DNA of 10,980 nucleotides from Euperipatoides rowelli (lineage: Eukaryota; Onychophora; Udeonychophora; Euonychophora; Peripatopsidae), in NCBI GenBank assembly GCA_003024985.2, contig PXIH01S0049864.1. One strand, 5' to 3'. Below are positions 1 to 8,752 of this stretch, piece after piece. A program made the position numbers and the translations under genes. How positions within the stretch are numbered: position 1 is the stretch's first letter; each line of letters opens with the position of its first letter. Below the pieces are notes generated by a model, which was not told the origin of the DNA, did no database searches, and saw nothing but the letters and a program-made list of their open reading frames with translations.

Positions 1-183
1 TTTTAGATAATCTCTGAAATTCTTTACAAAAGACAAAATAGTTTAGCATTTCTCGACATATAATTTTTGCATGGTGACTATAATAGTTGATCAATTTCAA
101 ACATTGTGTGAGTTTGTGCTTGTTAATATAGCCTAAATAATTAAACTTCTGAAATTTTAATTACGCTTCGTAGCTTTGTCAAT

Positions 184-312
184 ATGGTGAAGGAAAGATT
201 TCGGACAGAAATAGAAAGTCCACAACGCATTACAACTTGTCCTGGCTGCATCAAATTGAAAGAAAAAGTGTATCTTAAAAAAAAAGTTACGTGCTATTTC
301 TATTATTTTTAA
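184..312 (+). CDS. Short ORF, weak candidate for an upstream first exon (42 codons unspliced)
   Basis: An ATG at 184-186 has A at -3 and G at +4 and opens 42 codons ending in TAA at 310-312. Its first 28 codons are less AT-rich than the surroundings and encode a basic peptide starting MVKERFRTEI with a C-P-G-C motif. A possible donor, AAAAA/GTGTAT, lies after codon 28 (GT at 268-269). Splicing there to the acceptor at 2152/2153 would be phase 0 and in frame with the BTB exon, supplying the start codon that exon lacks. All of this is inference: the donor is poor, the ORF is short enough to be chance, and no homology is recognised. Confidence 0.15.
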   Translation: MVKERFRTEIESPQRITTCPGCIKLKEKVYLKKKVTCYFYYF

Positions 313-644
313 AGCATGCTCTCCCCTGAAAGCCAACTTGGGCTATCGCGAGTTGATTTTTTTCCAGTTGAAAGCTACTGTATGTGTTTTTAAATATAAT
401 ATCGGAAGACATAGCAATGTACTTTATTTTTTTTTATTATTTCCAAGTAATTATTCTTCACTCATTGAGAAGTGGTCTACCAGAATGGATTACATAAAAT
501 ATAAATAAAAAACAATATAGCCTATAAATAAATATTAAAAAAAATTTAAATAAATTAACTACCATATAGTATATAAATTGNAAATACAGTANATGACACN
601 TGGTAGCTTAGCTTTTAACCAATAACACACATAAGCTCGCTTAA

Positions 645-787
645 TACCCTTGGGATTCCTCTAGTCCACGACATTTAAGCGAACTGACCTAGTCCACATT
701 TGGGATCGAACTAGGAAAAAAATATGTTTCCATGGACCATGATACAATTATCCGAGCCCACTGGGATTGAGCCGACTGGGATCGAGC
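645..787. repeat. GC-richer patch of short direct repeats (TGGGAT[T/C] words)
   Basis: In otherwise very AT-rich sequence this patch contains a tandem 15-mer, GAGCC[C/G]ACTGGGAT[T/C], at 754-768 and 769-783, followed by a partial third copy (GAGC). Related words occur as TGGGATTCC near 651 and TGGGATCGAAC at 701-711. CTAGTCCAC occurs twice (661-669 and 689-697). The minus-strand reading of 702-711 gives GTTCGATCCC, similar to a tRNA-type B box, so a degenerate tRNA-derived SINE is possible, but no convincing A box was found. The identity of the repeat is unknown. Confidence 0.4.
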
Positions 788-1842
788 TATAAGCGCCCAA
801 AAAATAGCCTACATTATCCTCCAAAAGACAAAAAATTTTTTTTGTTTAAGGTGAATATTAATAATTATGTAAATAAAATCATTTTGTGCAAATAAAATAA
901 AATTTGAAACATTTAAAAAATTATTTGTCTACGATTGAAAATAGATGCACAGAAGTTAAAACCGCGGTCAAATAGGACTTATTGCGGCCCGTTTCTAGAC
1001 ACTTCAATATACAGTATTCAATATTTTTACTACGTTATAAAATAAGGCTATAAAATGCTTTAATTTAAGACTAAGTTAAAAATCTCAAATTAATATTTTG
1101 CAGTTTAAATTATATGTTGAAAACTTGTTAATGTGAGATTTGGCTTATTAAAAAAAATATACATTTTTTTTAAATATTGTGGATTTTCAAAATGCCGACT
1201 AAACTGTATCAATTTCCATTTTATGTATAATATAGAAACTTTCTAGCTCGTTGATTTATAGCCTTTTGATGAAATCTAAAGTTAAAAAACTCCTCCTACT
1301 TCTAGGTGTTTGCAAACTTAAAAAAAAAAAGATTTAGCTGAAAAGACTTTTACCTTCTTCAGTTTGTTTGCTGGCTAAAGGCAAAAGTAAAACAATTAAT
1401 GAAGAGCAAAAGTTAATTGAATTTACATTTCTTTGATTTGAAATCTATTAATAAAAAAAGAATCTCCTTAGTAAAATTTAGGCCTAAATGATGAGAGAGT
1501 AATTAAAAATGTTAATCAAAAGTTACCTAGAATTTTAAAACCAGGTTCATGAATAAAATAATCCATAATAGTTACTTAAATTCATTTATTAAAATTAATA
1601 TTATAAATATTTTTCTTGCAATTTATTTTAATTAAAATTAAAAAAAAAAGTTGATAATTTCAAAAATATAGGCTATAATGAATTAATTCCCACTAATTTG
1701 TTGCTAATTATCTACACATTATAAAATATAAAAACAAATTTTCATATTCGATTATGAAATTTTACTACCCGTACTCGTTTTAATCGATCGAATATTTAAT
1801 AACCGATTATTGAATGTATGTCTTAATATACAGTAGGCCCTA

Positions 1843-1858
1843 TATCTATCTATCTATA
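1843..1858 (+). repeat. Short TATC microsatellite
   Basis: Four tandem TATC-type units lie in AT-rich non-coding DNA. It is a simple repeat with no further meaning evident. Confidence 0.6.
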
Positions 1859-2130
1859 TGCACAGTTCATCTTTATAACATTCTTTTACAAAACACACAT
1901 AAGCTGCTGAATATTATTTTTGTTACCAAATATGACTCCTCAGAGCTCAATTACTTTGCCAAAATTTCCTATAAATTCTCATTTAAATAATTCCACAAGA
2001 ACTTTATAATTATTTTAAAGTTTATATAATAAAAAAATTAAGCAACTTAGTGGATTATAGAAGATACTAATAGGGTTAGCTTATTTCAAAAAGATTTATT
2101 AATGATTGAAATGATTTTAATAATTTATTT

Positions 2131-2152
2131 ATTATATTTCTTCTATTTTCAG
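2131..2152 (+). other. Splice acceptor (polypyrimidine tract and AG) before the BTB exon
   Basis: A T/C-rich stretch runs directly into TTCTATTTTCAG, ending at 2152, immediately before sequence that reads as the start of a conserved BTB protein. The reading frame technically continues upstream to an ATG at 2102, but those 17 residues are a hydrophobic, AT-driven translation of the pyrimidine tract (MIEMILIIYLLYFFYFQ), as expected for intron read-through. Alternative AGs at 2154 and 2160 would shift the exon start by 2 or 8 bases and change the splice phase. Confidence 0.7.
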
Positions 2153-3970
2153 AGTTTCAGTGTTCAAAGGCAACCCGATCCAGTATTGAAAAATATCATT
2201 CGGCATGAAAATTTACAAAATCATGGCTGGATTCTTGTTAATGGTGTGCGAGAATTACATAAAGAAAATATGTTGCTTGATTTCATTATCATGACTCGAG
2301 ATGTATCCTTCCCTGCACATAAAGTAGTTTTGGCCAGTCTTAGTCCATACTTCAAACTTGCGTTTAGAAATCAGCCAGCTATGACTTCTCTTGTTATGGA
2401 CTTTCCTGCAGATATTGTTAAGTTAGTTGTTGACTATATTTATACTGGAGAAATTAATATTTCTAAAGACAATGTTTATGTAATACAAAAAGCAGCAGAA
2501 CTTCTTTTGTTAGATGTAGTACAAAAATTGTGTAAAGACTTCTTAACTGAAATTCAACCTGATCCAGAAGCTGAATGTGGTTCTGATGATGTTGATTTTG
2601 ATTCAGGGAATAAAAATCTCTATGGAAATTCTGCTGCATCAAAATATTACACAAGCACACCTATAAACTCTATTAATATGTTCCATGAACGTTATAGCAG
2701 AGATATCTTAAGCCCACCGATATTATTACCAGAAGATTCCTATACAACTGAACTACCTAACATTGAAACAAATGAACTAGTTGAAAAACACCAAAGATCA
2801 ATGCCAGTGTTAGAGAATGGAGAAGTTTCCAATTGCGGGGAAGTTTCTAATCGCAGGAAAGCTTCTCGGAAAGGCATTCCTCGGAAATGTAGAAAATTTG
2901 TTGAGGATGCTGAAGATTCCACCGATAGTGATACCTTTGCAAGTGCCATAGAAACAAAAGAGAATGAAGGCAACATTAAAGAACAGCCAATAATGTCAGA
3001 TAACAATGAAAAAGATTCTCAACTTACAGATAATGAACCACCTAGTGAAATGAATGAAACACTTGATGACACTTCTGCAAATGAAGCATTAGAAGAAACA
3101 ACTAATACCATGAGATTGCCTTATTTTTGTTCTCATTGTCCATGCACTAGCTATGATGAAGTGTTCATTCATGACCATATTAAAAGTAGGCATACATTTG
3201 CCATTTTAATTAGGAAAAATGTGACAGCTGTCAAAGCCAAAAAAAGAGGCCGTAAAAGAAAATATGACTATCGAGAAAAGTATGGCTTACCGTTATCATT
3301 TCAGAATGACACAGATGATATGGACTCTTTAAATGATGGAGACAACAAAGACTGTCTTTCAGATGGTGCAGGTAATCCAGACGATGATGGTCTTCTGAAA
3401 ATTAAGTATATATTTAAGGAATCCTATTCATGTACTATGTGTAACTATATGTCTGAAAAACTATCTTCTCTAAGGGGCCATGTTAAAGATGCTCATGAAA
3501 TTGTCTGCGAAGAAGACAAACCCTCAGAGAGACTAGCTGCTGCTACTGCTGCTGCCCTTGAAAATGCACCTTATATATGCCCTGTTTGTGGAAAATATTG
3601 TATGCAGCGTCACATGTTAAAACAACATATGGAATTGCATAGTTCAGATAAAAACTATACATGTACTCAATGCCCATTTGCCACAAGGACCAAAAATAAT
3701 CTTCATCATCATATCAAATATAAACACAGCAACATTAAATTGCAATGTCCATATTGCCCTTACACATCTCCAGCAAGGAAAAATATCAAGTCACATGCCT
3801 TACGGGTTCATGGTAAGTCTGTTGGGGCTCTGTGTACAGAAGAGGATGATGATGATGACAATGATACCTCTGAAGCAGGCCCTAGTGGGTCTGATTTAGG
3901 ACAATCTGATTATAGTTCTCTTTCAGTGAAACCTGAATTAGCAGATTATGATGACTCACAAGATTCATAA
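2153..3970 (+). CDS. BTB/POZ domain protein with five C2H2 zinc fingers (large 3' coding exon, 5' partial)
   Basis: Probable nuclear DNA-binding transcription regulator of the BTB-zinc-finger family. In that family the BTB domain mediates dimerisation and cofactor recruitment and the fingers bind DNA. Numbering residues from the upstream in-frame ATG at 2102, the BTB domain spans about 42-150 (D60, H73-K74, S81-P-Y-F84, Y112-Y114-TG, A131-A132). A long acidic, Ser/Thr-rich linker follows, with a GEVSN duplication (240-250) and a basic cluster (251-264) that could be a nuclear localisation signal. Five fingers are visible: C343/C346/H359/H364, C444/C447/H460/H465, C493/C496/H509/H513, C521/C524/H537/H542 and C549/C552/H565/H570. 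KRGRKRK at 381-387 resembles an AT-hook or NLS. The C-terminus is acidic (579-588) with a sumoylation-type VKPE at 609-612. TAA at 3968-3970 ends the protein. The start codon lies in an unseen upstream exon, since the first internal Met (57) is inside the BTB domain. The orthologue is not identified. Confidence 0.9.
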   Translation, partial: SFSVQRQPDPVLKNIIRHENLQNHGWILVNGVRELHKENMLLDFIIMTRDVSFPAHKVVLASLSPYFKLAFRNQPAMTSLVMDFPADIVKLVVDYIYTGEINISKDNVYVIQKAAELLLLDVVQKLCKDFLTEIQPDPEAECGSDDVDFDSGNKNLYGNSAASKYYTSTPINSINMFHERYSRDILSPPILLPEDSYTTELPNIETNELVEKHQRSMPVLENGEVSNCGEVSNRRKASRKGIPRKCRKFVEDAEDSTDSDTFASAIETKENEGNIKEQPIMSDNNEKDSQLTDNEPPSEMNETLDDTSANEALEETTNTMRLPYFCSHCPCTSYDEVFIHDHIKSRHTFAILIRKNVTAVKAKKRGRKRKYDYREKYGLPLSFQNDTDDMDSLNDGDNKDCLSDGAGNPDDDGLLKIKYIFKESYSCTMCNYMSEKLSSLRGHVKDAHEIVCEEDKPSERLAAATAAALENAPYICPVCGKYCMQRHMLKQHMELHSSDKNYTCTQCPFATRTKNNLHHHIKYKHSNIKLQCPYCPYTSPARKNIKSHALRVHGKSVGALCTEEDDDDDNDTSEAGPSGSDLGQSDYSSLSVKPELADYDDSQDS

Positions 3971-4003
3971 TAAGGAATGTTATCATTACAAAGGCTATTT
4001 AGT

Positions 4004-4020
4004 AAAAAAAAAAAAAAAAA
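4004..4020 (+). repeat. A17 homopolymer 33 bases after the zinc-finger stop codon
   Basis: Seventeen consecutive A residues lie shortly after the stop. No AATAAA precedes it between the stop and the run, and no flanking duplication is evident, so it reads as a simple repeat within the 3' UTR rather than a retrocopied poly(A) tail. Confidence 0.6.
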
Positions 4021-4722
4021 GCACCCATACAAAGACAAACATGGCTAAAGGTACAAATATTTCATTTTTGTATATACTACAGCACCATGTGTTTGAACTT
4101 AAATTTATATTAGGGACCACATAATTTTTATTATTAAGTCATTTAAAATATGGTATCCTATTGGTTTTTAGGTCTACTTTTGTTATATTTATACCGTTAA
4201 GATATGAATTTCAATGTAGAAGTTAAAATTATATTTTATTCAAATTAATCAACTAGCTTCTTTTATAACAACAAAAGTTTAGATGGTTCAATTATATCCT
4301 TATCTTACAAGATTGAAAAACTGAAATTAATATAACTTTGAACTGGATGTCTTTTACTTAAACTCAGTTTTTTTTTTTTCACACATTAAAAATGGCAATA
4401 CTGTTATATAAATTTTTTTACAATGTTATAATTCAAATACAAATTATTTTTATAACATAAATTTTAGTTGACATGGCACAAATGAAGGTAAAATCAATTT
4501 TGATAAATTAATTTAGTAATGAAATTTCTTGTTGATATTGAGTCATTTTTATTTTAAAATGGGCTAAAAAGTAACAGACATTATTTTAATTTTAAAAATA
4601 TCCCCATTGCTGAAATATGTATATATGGCCTAGACGGCTAACTCTTATAATGTCAGCTGGTGATTAGGGGGCAGGGAATATTTTAATAGATAAATCTACT
4701 ATTTTATGATTTTACTTTGTTT

Positions 4723-4728
4723 AATAAA
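4723..4728 (+). promoter_or_regulatory. Candidate polyadenylation signal AATAAA
   Basis: This is the first canonical AATAAA downstream of the zinc-finger stop codon. It is followed about 12 bases later by a T-rich stretch (about 4740-4747) that could serve as the downstream element, which would give a 3' UTR of roughly 770 bases. In such AT-rich DNA the hexamer occurs often by chance, and the ATTAAA near 4385 is an alternative. Confidence 0.3.
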
Positions 4729-6169
4729 ATTAAAAATGCATTTTTTTAAAATTCATACCATAATTTTATTATTACATCATGACCACCATATTGTTACTAT
4801 CCAATTATTTAAATTTTGGCAAAATTTTTTGATCACCAGGAGCAGAAATGCAGATTATTATAGTTAGCATTTTATTATAAAACATGGTGGCTGATTATTT
4901 GAATAATAATAATAGCTGTTGGAAAATTTCAGTCCCAAGTTTTAGATAGCCTTATTAGAAGTAAAATATCCTAGATTAATTAAGTTTTTGGTAAATAGGC
5001 TATAATTTTAATATACAAAAGCAGAACTTTGTCCAGTTTTATATTTTCAAGATAAAAGTTTGTATCACACAATCTCATAAAAGTTATATCGAGAAAACTA
5101 TTTATTCAAATTCCAGATAATAAAAAATATAGGCTACTGATTATACTGATATAATTTTCTTTAGAAAAATATAAACCAAATACCAATACAATTTCTTTCT
5201 GTTTTATTCCTAGACAAATTTGATACTATATGTTACTGTATATATTTTTAAAGTATTTTTAATTTATTTATCTTCGTCAACAGAATCACATGTATTTTAT
5301 GGATCAAGTAGTAAACAGATTAACCCAAAATTAAAGTAAACTACCGTACATCACATAACTAAACAGAATCAAGCATTGTGCAGATAGATGATCAATACAA
5401 TAAATTTAACGAAATACCAAAGTATGAGGGTGGAGTGTTAAATGCAATGAAATATCAGCACATTTACTTAATGTATATTTTCAGAAGCTATAAACACATC
5501 CCTATTCAAGTTCATTTTGTAAATATTTGAGGTATCGTAATTAGATTTTTTTAAGGTAGAAAAGTGTTTTTTATAATGTTTACAAACAAAAACGGTAAAA
5601 AGTATCATCATAATCTGATTGAGAGCATAGAAATAGTAAGTGAAGAAAGTTTTTTTTTTTAATTTATATAAATTTTTCATCTCATAATCATACCATTGAT
5701 AATAAATGTTTTTAATGGATATTTAAAATATGTATACAGCCATTAATATAGTATATTTGAGGGTATCAATGAACAATTTAAAAATACAAGTTATTTTCAC
5801 TAAAGATTATTAAAGAATCCCAGTTATGAAAGGCATATTCGTCAATAACTAACATTTTTTTTAATTATTTGAATTACAATATTCAACATTCTTTTGTTCA
5901 TCATTAAATGCACCAACTGAACTAGAACATTCGTCCTTAAAAAATATTGTTCATTTAATTCGTTTTGTTTCAAAGCTTCTAAGCCTGCTAGAGAGGTGGT
6001 TGCTTCGTGAGATTTAGTTTTCAAAATGGCTGACACAAAAAGTGATCATTGCTTTAAAGGGATTGAAATTGTTATGTAAAAACTGAGTGATTACAATATC
6101 TTAGATTACGATGTAGTGATAATGTTTCTTTTTAATCATCGGTAATCCTAATCATGAATTTTACGTTCA

Positions 6170-6194
6170 TTTTTTTTTGGGGGGGGGGGGCGGG
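6170..6194 (+). repeat. T9-G12-C-GGG tract
   Basis: Nine T residues are followed directly by twelve G residues (6179-6190), a C and three more G. A G tract this long is exceptional in this AT-rich window and could fold into a G-quadruplex. It may be a real homopolymer microsatellite, and its exact length is likely to be assembly-sensitive. Confidence 0.8.
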
Positions 6195-7139
6195 AATACG
6201 TTAATTATGAATATTCCCTGCACAAGTTCTTACCCAAAAGAATTAATGCAGTAATTTGATAATGCAAGTCTTTGTGAAATAGCCAATACAAACAGTTTTT
6301 TTTTTCACATTTCACTAATTAGTTAGAATTTCATCATCACTTGCATCAAAATTATTGTTGCATAAAGCATGCTAGCCATTTTATTATGATTGAGTACTTA
6401 GGAAGGGCCAACCTATCATTCATCTATAAAATTTAATGTCTATGTGACCAGGTACAAACCAATGTAATGAAATGCATTGAAAAATCTAATGGCAAACACA
6501 CCTGAAACATTATGTGATAAACTGTTTTGTACTAATTATGTATACTAATAATTTAATTTTGGGATAATGAACTGTTGATTATAGTACGGTACAGTAATTC
6601 AGATCATGTTTAACATATAAATACAGTCATTTGCAAATATGAGGGCTAAATAAATAATTATTTCCTAATAGGAAAATTTATATATTTTTATAAAGAATAC
6701 AAGTTCAAGAGATCAATTAGATGTTTGGCATTATTAACAATTTGAGAAATTGATTTAGATCAATATTTAGGATATTAAAATCAATTATAATATCCAATTC
6801 AGTTTCCAGTAAAGCAACATTATAAGCAAATACACATGAGTTTAAGTGTAGTTTTTTTTTTAAACATCCTGCATTTAATTTTTAAAATTTTCCTTTACTC
6901 CAAATCTTTAAACTTTTTAAAAATTATAAATGGATTTTTAAAATCTAATTTAGACTTTAAACTACCATAATGTATCTTTATTTTAATTTCTGTAAATAGA
7001 ATAGGTTATTATAGATTATGAAATAAAATTTGGTTAAATAAGATTTTTTAGTTTAGTACAGTATTTACCCAAAGTTTAATTCAGAATTTTTGATAAAATG
7101 ATTTATCTTTCCCATATTAAATTTCTAATATCAGAGACA

Positions 7140-7472
7140 TTGAAAATATGACACTTGGAGTTGACCTCAGACTTCATCCTTTTAAAATAGATTTAATTTT
7201 CGAAAAGCACTCCAGCCCTTTTTCATTCTTCTGTTGACTTCACACATCTGCTTTTCACTTGTAGCAATCAATTGACCCAAATAAACATAAGTTGTTGACA
7301 TCTTCATTTACAATATCATCTACTTTAATCACTTTAGGTTGAATGTATTTGTTGATCACTTTAGTTTTTGCTAGATTCATTTTTAGGCCTGCTTTTGAGC
7401 TAGCTTTACTTAGGTCAGCAATCTGTAATTCTTCTGGACTAGAAGCAAATAAGACAATATCAGCAAAGCATA
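7140..7472 (-). pseudogene. LINE reverse transcriptase motif C and post-RT region, broken
   Basis: Immediately after the inverted-repeat insertion the minus strand resumes with CFADIVLFASSPEELQ, the RT catalytic motif C. One of the paired Asp residues expected in FADD is absent, a clean 3-base loss. The frame goes on through KASSKAGLKMNLAKTKV to DDIVNEDVN. It then shifts by one base near 7300 to YVYLGQLIATSEKQMCEVNRR and MKKGWSAFRK, the conserved block after the palm in RTE-like proteins. Similarity fades before 7140. Confidence 0.85.
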
Positions 7473-7494
7473 GGGCTCATTCGAGAAAAGGTTC
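7473..7494 (+). repeat. Left terminal inverted repeat of the 1020-bp element
   Basis: Begins GGG directly after TA (7471-7472) and pairs with 8471-8492 in inverted orientation at 16 of 22 positions. Subterminal sequence just inside continues with GGTTCTTAGAACC (7500-7512), a perfect inverted repeat with a one-base centre. Confidence 0.8.
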
Positions 7495-8394
7495 TACCAG
7501 GTTCTTAGAACCAGCTCAGAACTCATGAGAACTGGCAAAACTAGAATCGATAATAGTTCCTTTCTCAGACACAGAGAACATAGCAAAATGCTAAACAAAC
7601 CACAATTCTAGAGCTTGGCTTGTGCCAAGTTATTAATTAAATTATTGATTTATTTATTCAGACAAATAAAAGACAGTGACGCTTGTTTATGATTATTTTT
7701 TACAATTTTAAAGTCTTTTTAAAATCATTCTTAATGGCTATACAAAAGGGAAAAAAGAATCTGTACGCAGCATACAATAAAAAAAAAAAAATACATTAAA
7801 TAATGAAATGGAACAGGAAGACTCCCTTCCAAAAATTCCACTTTGCAGTTTAAATACTCATACAAAATTAAAGTTTAACTTTTTATTGTTTTGATTAGGA
7901 ATAAGAGAGAAAGGGAGGAGTCAACATGCAACCGGCCCTATTTCAACATGTAATGCAATCTAGCAAAAATCATTTTTTGTGCAAGTTAAATACAATAATA
8001 ATAACTGCTAAATAAATGAAAATATTGCATAAGTTATTGATTTGTTGTTTTAATTTTCAGGTAGTAGCCTAGCTTATAAAATAATGTAATTAGTGCCATG
8101 TACTGTATACACATTATTATGACCAGTTGACCATGGATGTTAAGCCGATCTTACTCTGTGATTGTGACTGTTCTTTAAGTTTCGGACAAAGTACTTTGTT
8201 GTTGATCCATATTGAAAAATAAAAAAATAAAGTTGAAAAATAAAAATAATTAATGAATCTTATTAAATTTTATTGTAAATCTAATTTTCAACACGATAAA
8301 AAATTAAGAATTCATCATTTATTTAAAATTTTTTATATCTTATCGGCACCACATTTTAAAGTTCTATTCGATACCTGCTTTTATCCAGAGCCTC

Positions 8395-8476
8395 GAGAAC
8401 CTGGTTCTCAGAACCTATTTACAAGTTCTTGGAACTTCTCAAACACCCTAAACTACTTCTACTAGGTTCTGAACCT
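8395..8476. repeat. Subterminal cluster of GTTC/GAAC palindromes
   Basis: Three short palindromes follow one another inside the right end of the 1020-bp element: GAGAACCTGGTTCTC (8395-8409), AAGTTCTTGGAACTT (8423-8437) and AGGTTCTGAACCT (8464-8476). A matching palindrome, GGTTCTTAGAACC (7500-7512), and an AGAACTCATGAGAACT stretch (7518-7533) lie inside the left end. Repeated short words near both ends of a DNA transposon commonly serve as transposase binding sites; that role here is inferred. Confidence 0.7.
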
Positions 8477-8492
8477 ATTCTTGAACAGACCC
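8471..8492 (-). repeat. Right terminal inverted repeat of the 1020-bp element
   Basis: Ends in CCC directly before TA (8493-8494) and is the inverted partner of 7473-7494. Six mismatches in 22 bases suggest the copy is old or that the family's ends are imperfect. Confidence 0.8.
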
Positions 8493-8752
8493 TAAATGGT
8501 GCAAATAGACTCCATTCATCTATAGTCCAATGGGTTCCTAATTTAGACTTCTAAAGACTTCTTCAAGTGTAGCAGTAAATATCTTTGGAGAGATTGCGTC
8601 ACCTTGACAAACTCCTTTTTGGATTTGGATCTTGTTGGTGTCTTTATGTAGTCTCACTGTCAATGTTGCCTTCTAAATGTTAACCATATCATTATATGCT
8701 TTATTAATACCTTGTTTCTTTAGGGCATCCAATACAAATCTATAACACTAAT
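8493..8752 (-). pseudogene. LINE reverse transcriptase middle part (motif B), between the two insertions
   Basis: The minus strand reads RFVLDALKKQGINKAYNDMV directly after the 131-bp insertion, then KATLTVRLHKDTNKIQIQK and the RT motif B equivalent GVCQGDAISPKIFTATLEEV. Related elements usually have GVRQGDxISPKLF, so Arg is replaced by Cys. It continues as FRSLN-stop-EPIGL-stop-MNGVYLHHL and stops exactly at the TA where the 1020-bp inverted-repeat element is inserted. Apart from the stops this is one of the best preserved stretches of the LINE. Confidence 0.85.

Larger units (their letters stand above)
1..2152. other. AT-rich non-coding region: 5' flank and/or intron upstream of the BTB-zinc-finger exon
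   Basis: No long open reading frame is visible on either strand. The sequence is strongly AT-rich with many A and T runs (for example about 1318-1331 and 1640-1650), a short TATC run at 1843-1858, and three undetermined bases at 581, 592 and 600. Because the downstream coding exon begins at a splice acceptor and contains no suitable start codon, at least its last part must be intron if the gene is active. Where the upstream exon(s) lie, inside or outside the window, cannot be decided from sequence alone. Two local exceptions, near 184-312 and 645-787, are listed separately. Confidence 0.6.
3971..7139. other. 3' UTR of the BTB-zinc-finger gene followed by gene-free AT-rich DNA
   Basis: No ORF here has coding character. 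Short frames at 5468-5680 and 5842-6036 (minus strand) are AT-driven and match no family I recognise. The beginning must be 3' UTR of the zinc-finger gene, but its end is uncertain. Visible contents are an A17 run at 4004-4020, the first AATAAA after the stop at 4723-4728, and a T9-G12 tract at 6170-6190. An ATG in the context CAAAATGG at 6026 opens only 17 codons. No RNA gene, long tandem repeat or recognisable transposon was found in this stretch. Confidence 0.6.
7473..8492. mobile_element. 1020-bp non-autonomous DNA transposon with terminal inverted repeats and TA target duplication
   Basis: This element splits the LINE RT frame. Its ends are inverted repeats: GGGCTCATTCGAGAA at the left and, reverse-complemented, GGGTCTGTTCAAGAA at the right, matching at 16 of 22 positions without gaps. 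TA lies on both sides (7471-7472 and 8493-8494). Removing the element with one TA joins the LINE codons as H-H-L / C-F-A-D in frame, which fixes both borders. The interior is AT-rich and holds no transposase; the short frame at 8253-8465 has no family resemblance. GTTC/GAAC palindromes crowd both ends. A TA duplication fits Tc1/mariner-like or ISL2EU-type elements; the right flank TAA also allows a PIF/Harbinger TWA site. The superfamily is not settled. Confidence 0.85.

Noticed and set aside
2102-2152. Use of the ATG at 2102 as the true start, giving a hydrophobic N-terminus like a signal peptide or membrane segment
   Set aside because: The 17 residues are the translation of a pyrimidine tract ending in TTTTCAG, and a nuclear BTB-zinc-finger protein is not expected to have a membrane leader.
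2463-3006. Minus-strand ORFs within the BTB-zinc-finger exon
   Set aside because: Antisense shadows of a clearly conserved coding exon.
2153-4020. Processed retrocopy of a BTB-zinc-finger mRNA, because of one long uninterrupted exon and a nearby A17 run
   Set aside because: The coding start coincides with a splice acceptor, no AATAAA precedes the A run, and no matching target duplication was seen on the two sides.
5842-6036. 64-codon minus-strand ORF as a small gene
   Set aside because: No recognisable family, no supporting signals, and a length expected by chance over this much sequence.
6026-6079. 17-codon ORF with good start context (CAAAATGG) as a first exon
   Set aside because: No donor or partner exon could be identified; short frames like this occur often by chance.
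8253-8465. 70-codon ORF inside the inverted-repeat element as a transposase
   Set aside because: Its composition is AT-driven, no catalytic or DNA-binding motif is visible, and its end overlaps the subterminal palindromes.
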